From CAZVFE01 sp964626405 (lineage in GTDB: Bacteria; Bacteroidota; Bacteroidia; Cytophagales; Spirosomataceae), in contig CAZVFE010000073.1 in the NCBI GenBank assembly GCA_964626405.1, forward strand, positions 1 through 7,328: a stretch of 7,328 nucleotides of DNA, read 5' to 3'. The translations under genes were made by a program, and so were the position numbers. Under the pieces are notes generated by a model. It searched no databases and was not told the origin of the DNA. It saw only the letters and a list, made by a program, of their open reading frames with translations. Shown one piece after another: positions 6,202 to 7,328 of the stretch (the first letter of the stretch is position 1; each line of letters begins with the position of its first letter).

Positions 6202-7239
6202 TTATTCTTTTGCAAAATCAGATTGCATTTTATCTAATTCTTGTTTTGAGAGATTTTTATCAGCAACAATAGTTCTATATTTAAAAGTTACAGATTCCCC
6301 TTTTTTTAGATTTAAATTAAGTTCCTCTTTTCCATTTGAAAAGATTTTTACTCCTAGAGGATTTACAGCAAATAAACCATAACCTCTAGCATGCCAATAA
6401 GAAGGATATGAAATATTGGAAGGATGATCTAAGATAGCTACATTTACTGCTCCACCATTAATTATTCCTTTTAAATTCATCCATTTTGCTCTTGTAGACC
6501 AGACTTTTTCACCAGTGACACCTTCAGAACTTTCATAATCTCCTGTTACTCCTTCATTATTTAAAACAGGAACTTTTGTTTCAACTCCATGTGCATCTGT
6601 ATAAATTTCAGGCTTATTAGAAGGGATTTCTAATTCTCTTGCCATACGGATTGCAAACATTCCATCTTTTACGTCTGTAAATAAAGCATTTTCTGAAATA
6701 GCGGTTAGCGTGGTGGTTCGATCAATAATTCGGATATCTTTGGTACCTTGAAAAGTGTAAGTTGTTTTTTCAGCTAAAACTTTTTCACCCTGACCATTAT
6801 CTTCTACCCAAGTAGCGGTAACAACAATTTCTCCTTTTTTACCATTAGATTTAATTTTTTCAATGGAATTATGATAGATAGTACCAAATTTATGAGATTG
6901 AAGACCTTTTACAATATTATTAGAATTGTTCCAATAATCATATCCATTTACATCTTCATAATTTAACCACATTCCAATATGGTGAGGATGGTCAACTCTT
7001 TCTCCTGGACGCGGGTCAATTGGAAAACCGCGGGTGATTGTAGCTCCTTTTGAGGATAAAATTGGGTAAAGAACTGGTTTTTTGGACAATTCCTCGCCTG
7101 GATAATAATAATTTGTTAGAAACTTTCCTCCCACATAAACTTCTACTTTATTTTCATTGGGATTTTCTACTAATTTAACTTTTTCTGTTTGGGCGATTAA
7201 AGGCATAGAAAACAATACGGCAATAATAATTTTTTTCAT
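6202..7239 (-). CDS. Secreted DUF6807 ('PmoA'-like) protein
   Basis: I recognise the DUF6807 family (once named methane oxygenase PmoA, PF14100), a beta-rich domain with no settled enzymatic role. Members are common in Bacteroidota and Planctomycetes, often near sugar-oxidising genes. The N-terminus is a signal peptide: two Lys, a hydrophobic stretch to about residue 14, and a likely cleavage after LIA before Q17. There is no lipobox Cys, so it is expected in the periplasm or outside the cell. Family landmarks are DHPHHIGMWLNYEDVNG (83-99) followed by DYW, VWSTRAKWMNL (246-256), DHPSN (271-275) and YWHARGYGLFAVNPLG (281-296). The conserved H84, H86, H87 and H283 could form a metal or sugar site. 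At 345 residues it looks complete. It contains no membrane spans beyond the signal and is not related to particulate methane monooxygenase subunits. Confidence 0.82.
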   Translation of the reverse strand: MKKIIIAVLFSMPLIAQTEKVKLVENPNENKVEVYVGGKFLTNYYYPGEELSKKPVLYPILSSKGATITRGFPIDPRPGERVDHPHHIGMWLNYEDVNGYDYWNNSNNIVKGLQSHKFGTIYHNSIEKIKSNGKKGEIVVTATWVEDNGQGEKVLAEKTTYTFQGTKDIRIIDRTTTLTAISENALFTDVKDGMFAIRMARELEIPSNKPEIYTDAHGVETKVPVLNNEGVTGDYESSEGVTGEKVWSTRAKWMNLKGIINGGAVNVAILDHPSNISYPSYWHARGYGLFAVNPLGVKIFSNGKEELNLNLKKGESVTFKYRTIVADKNLSKQELDKMQSDFAKE

Positions 7240-7328
7240 AATCTATTTTAGTTTAGTCTTATAAATATAAAAGAAAAAATAGAAAGAATTCTCCTCAGAA
7301 ATTTCATTTTTCTTTAATTGAAAAAAAA
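7240..7328. other. AT-rich leader upstream of the DUF6807 gene
   Basis: No gene fits in this stretch at the right edge. On the minus strand TATATTTA (7269-7262) is one base off TAnnTTTG and 22 bases before the DUF6807 start, so it may be a poor -7 box. The upstream neighbour is outside the window. Confidence 0.25.

Noticed and set aside
6185..6382. Plus-strand open frame over the 3' end of the DUF6807 gene
   Set aside because: It covers conserved DUF6807 residues on the opposite strand and has no motif of its own.
6202..7239. A methane monooxygenase subunit, as the old family name PmoA suggests
   Set aside because: The protein has a signal peptide and a soluble beta-rich sequence with no membrane spans. 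It resembles DUF6807, not the membrane oxygenase.
1..7328. Mobile element, CRISPR array, toxin-antitoxin or other defence system
   Set aside because: No transposase, integrase, regularly spaced repeats, cas-like or toxin-like proteins are visible; every gene but the DUF6807 one is a recognisable chromosomal enzyme.

Overview
The window reads as ordinary chromosomal DNA from a Gram-negative bacterium of the phylum Bacteroidota. The evidence is strong AT richness, protein variants typical of that phylum (for example LpxB with a YVGNP motif, a short 181-residue PlsC-type acyltransferase and a secreted DUF6807 protein), and boxes of the form TAnnTTTG, the Bacteroidota -7 promoter element, in front of several genes. 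The class cannot be fixed from this sequence.

Layout. Bases 1-949 (minus) hold hldD, cut by the left edge a few codons before its stop. A short divergent intergenic region (950-1052) separates it from a plus-strand pair: a 6-pyruvoyl/6-carboxy-tetrahydropterin synthase (1053-1469) and, 6 bases later, lpxB (1476-2576). The end of lpxB overlaps, tail to tail, the end of a long minus-strand run. Read in the direction of transcription, that run is a secreted DUF6807 protein (7239-6202), an MBL-fold/beta-CASP hydrolase (6140-4713), accA (4682-3717), a YihX-like HAD phosphatase (3733-3092) and a PlsC-type acyltransferase (3099-2554). The last three overlap each other by 17 and 8 bases and look translationally coupled. 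No tRNA, rRNA, CRISPR array, insertion sequence or phage gene was seen.

How the genes fit together. Four of the seven recognised enzymes feed the cell envelope. AccA makes malonyl-CoA for fatty acid synthesis, and the PlsC-type protein probably transfers acyl chains to a glycerophospholipid precursor. LpxB joins the lipid A disaccharide, and HldD makes the heptose used in the LPS inner core. The HAD phosphatase, the pterin enzyme and the beta-CASP hydrolase have no obvious envelope role. The DUF6807 protein is the least understood gene here.

I do not see a new multi-gene system. The items most worth checking are the C-x5-HGH signature of the pterin enzyme, the DUF6807 protein, the nested accA-HAD-PlsC overlaps, and the repeated TAAATTTG box.
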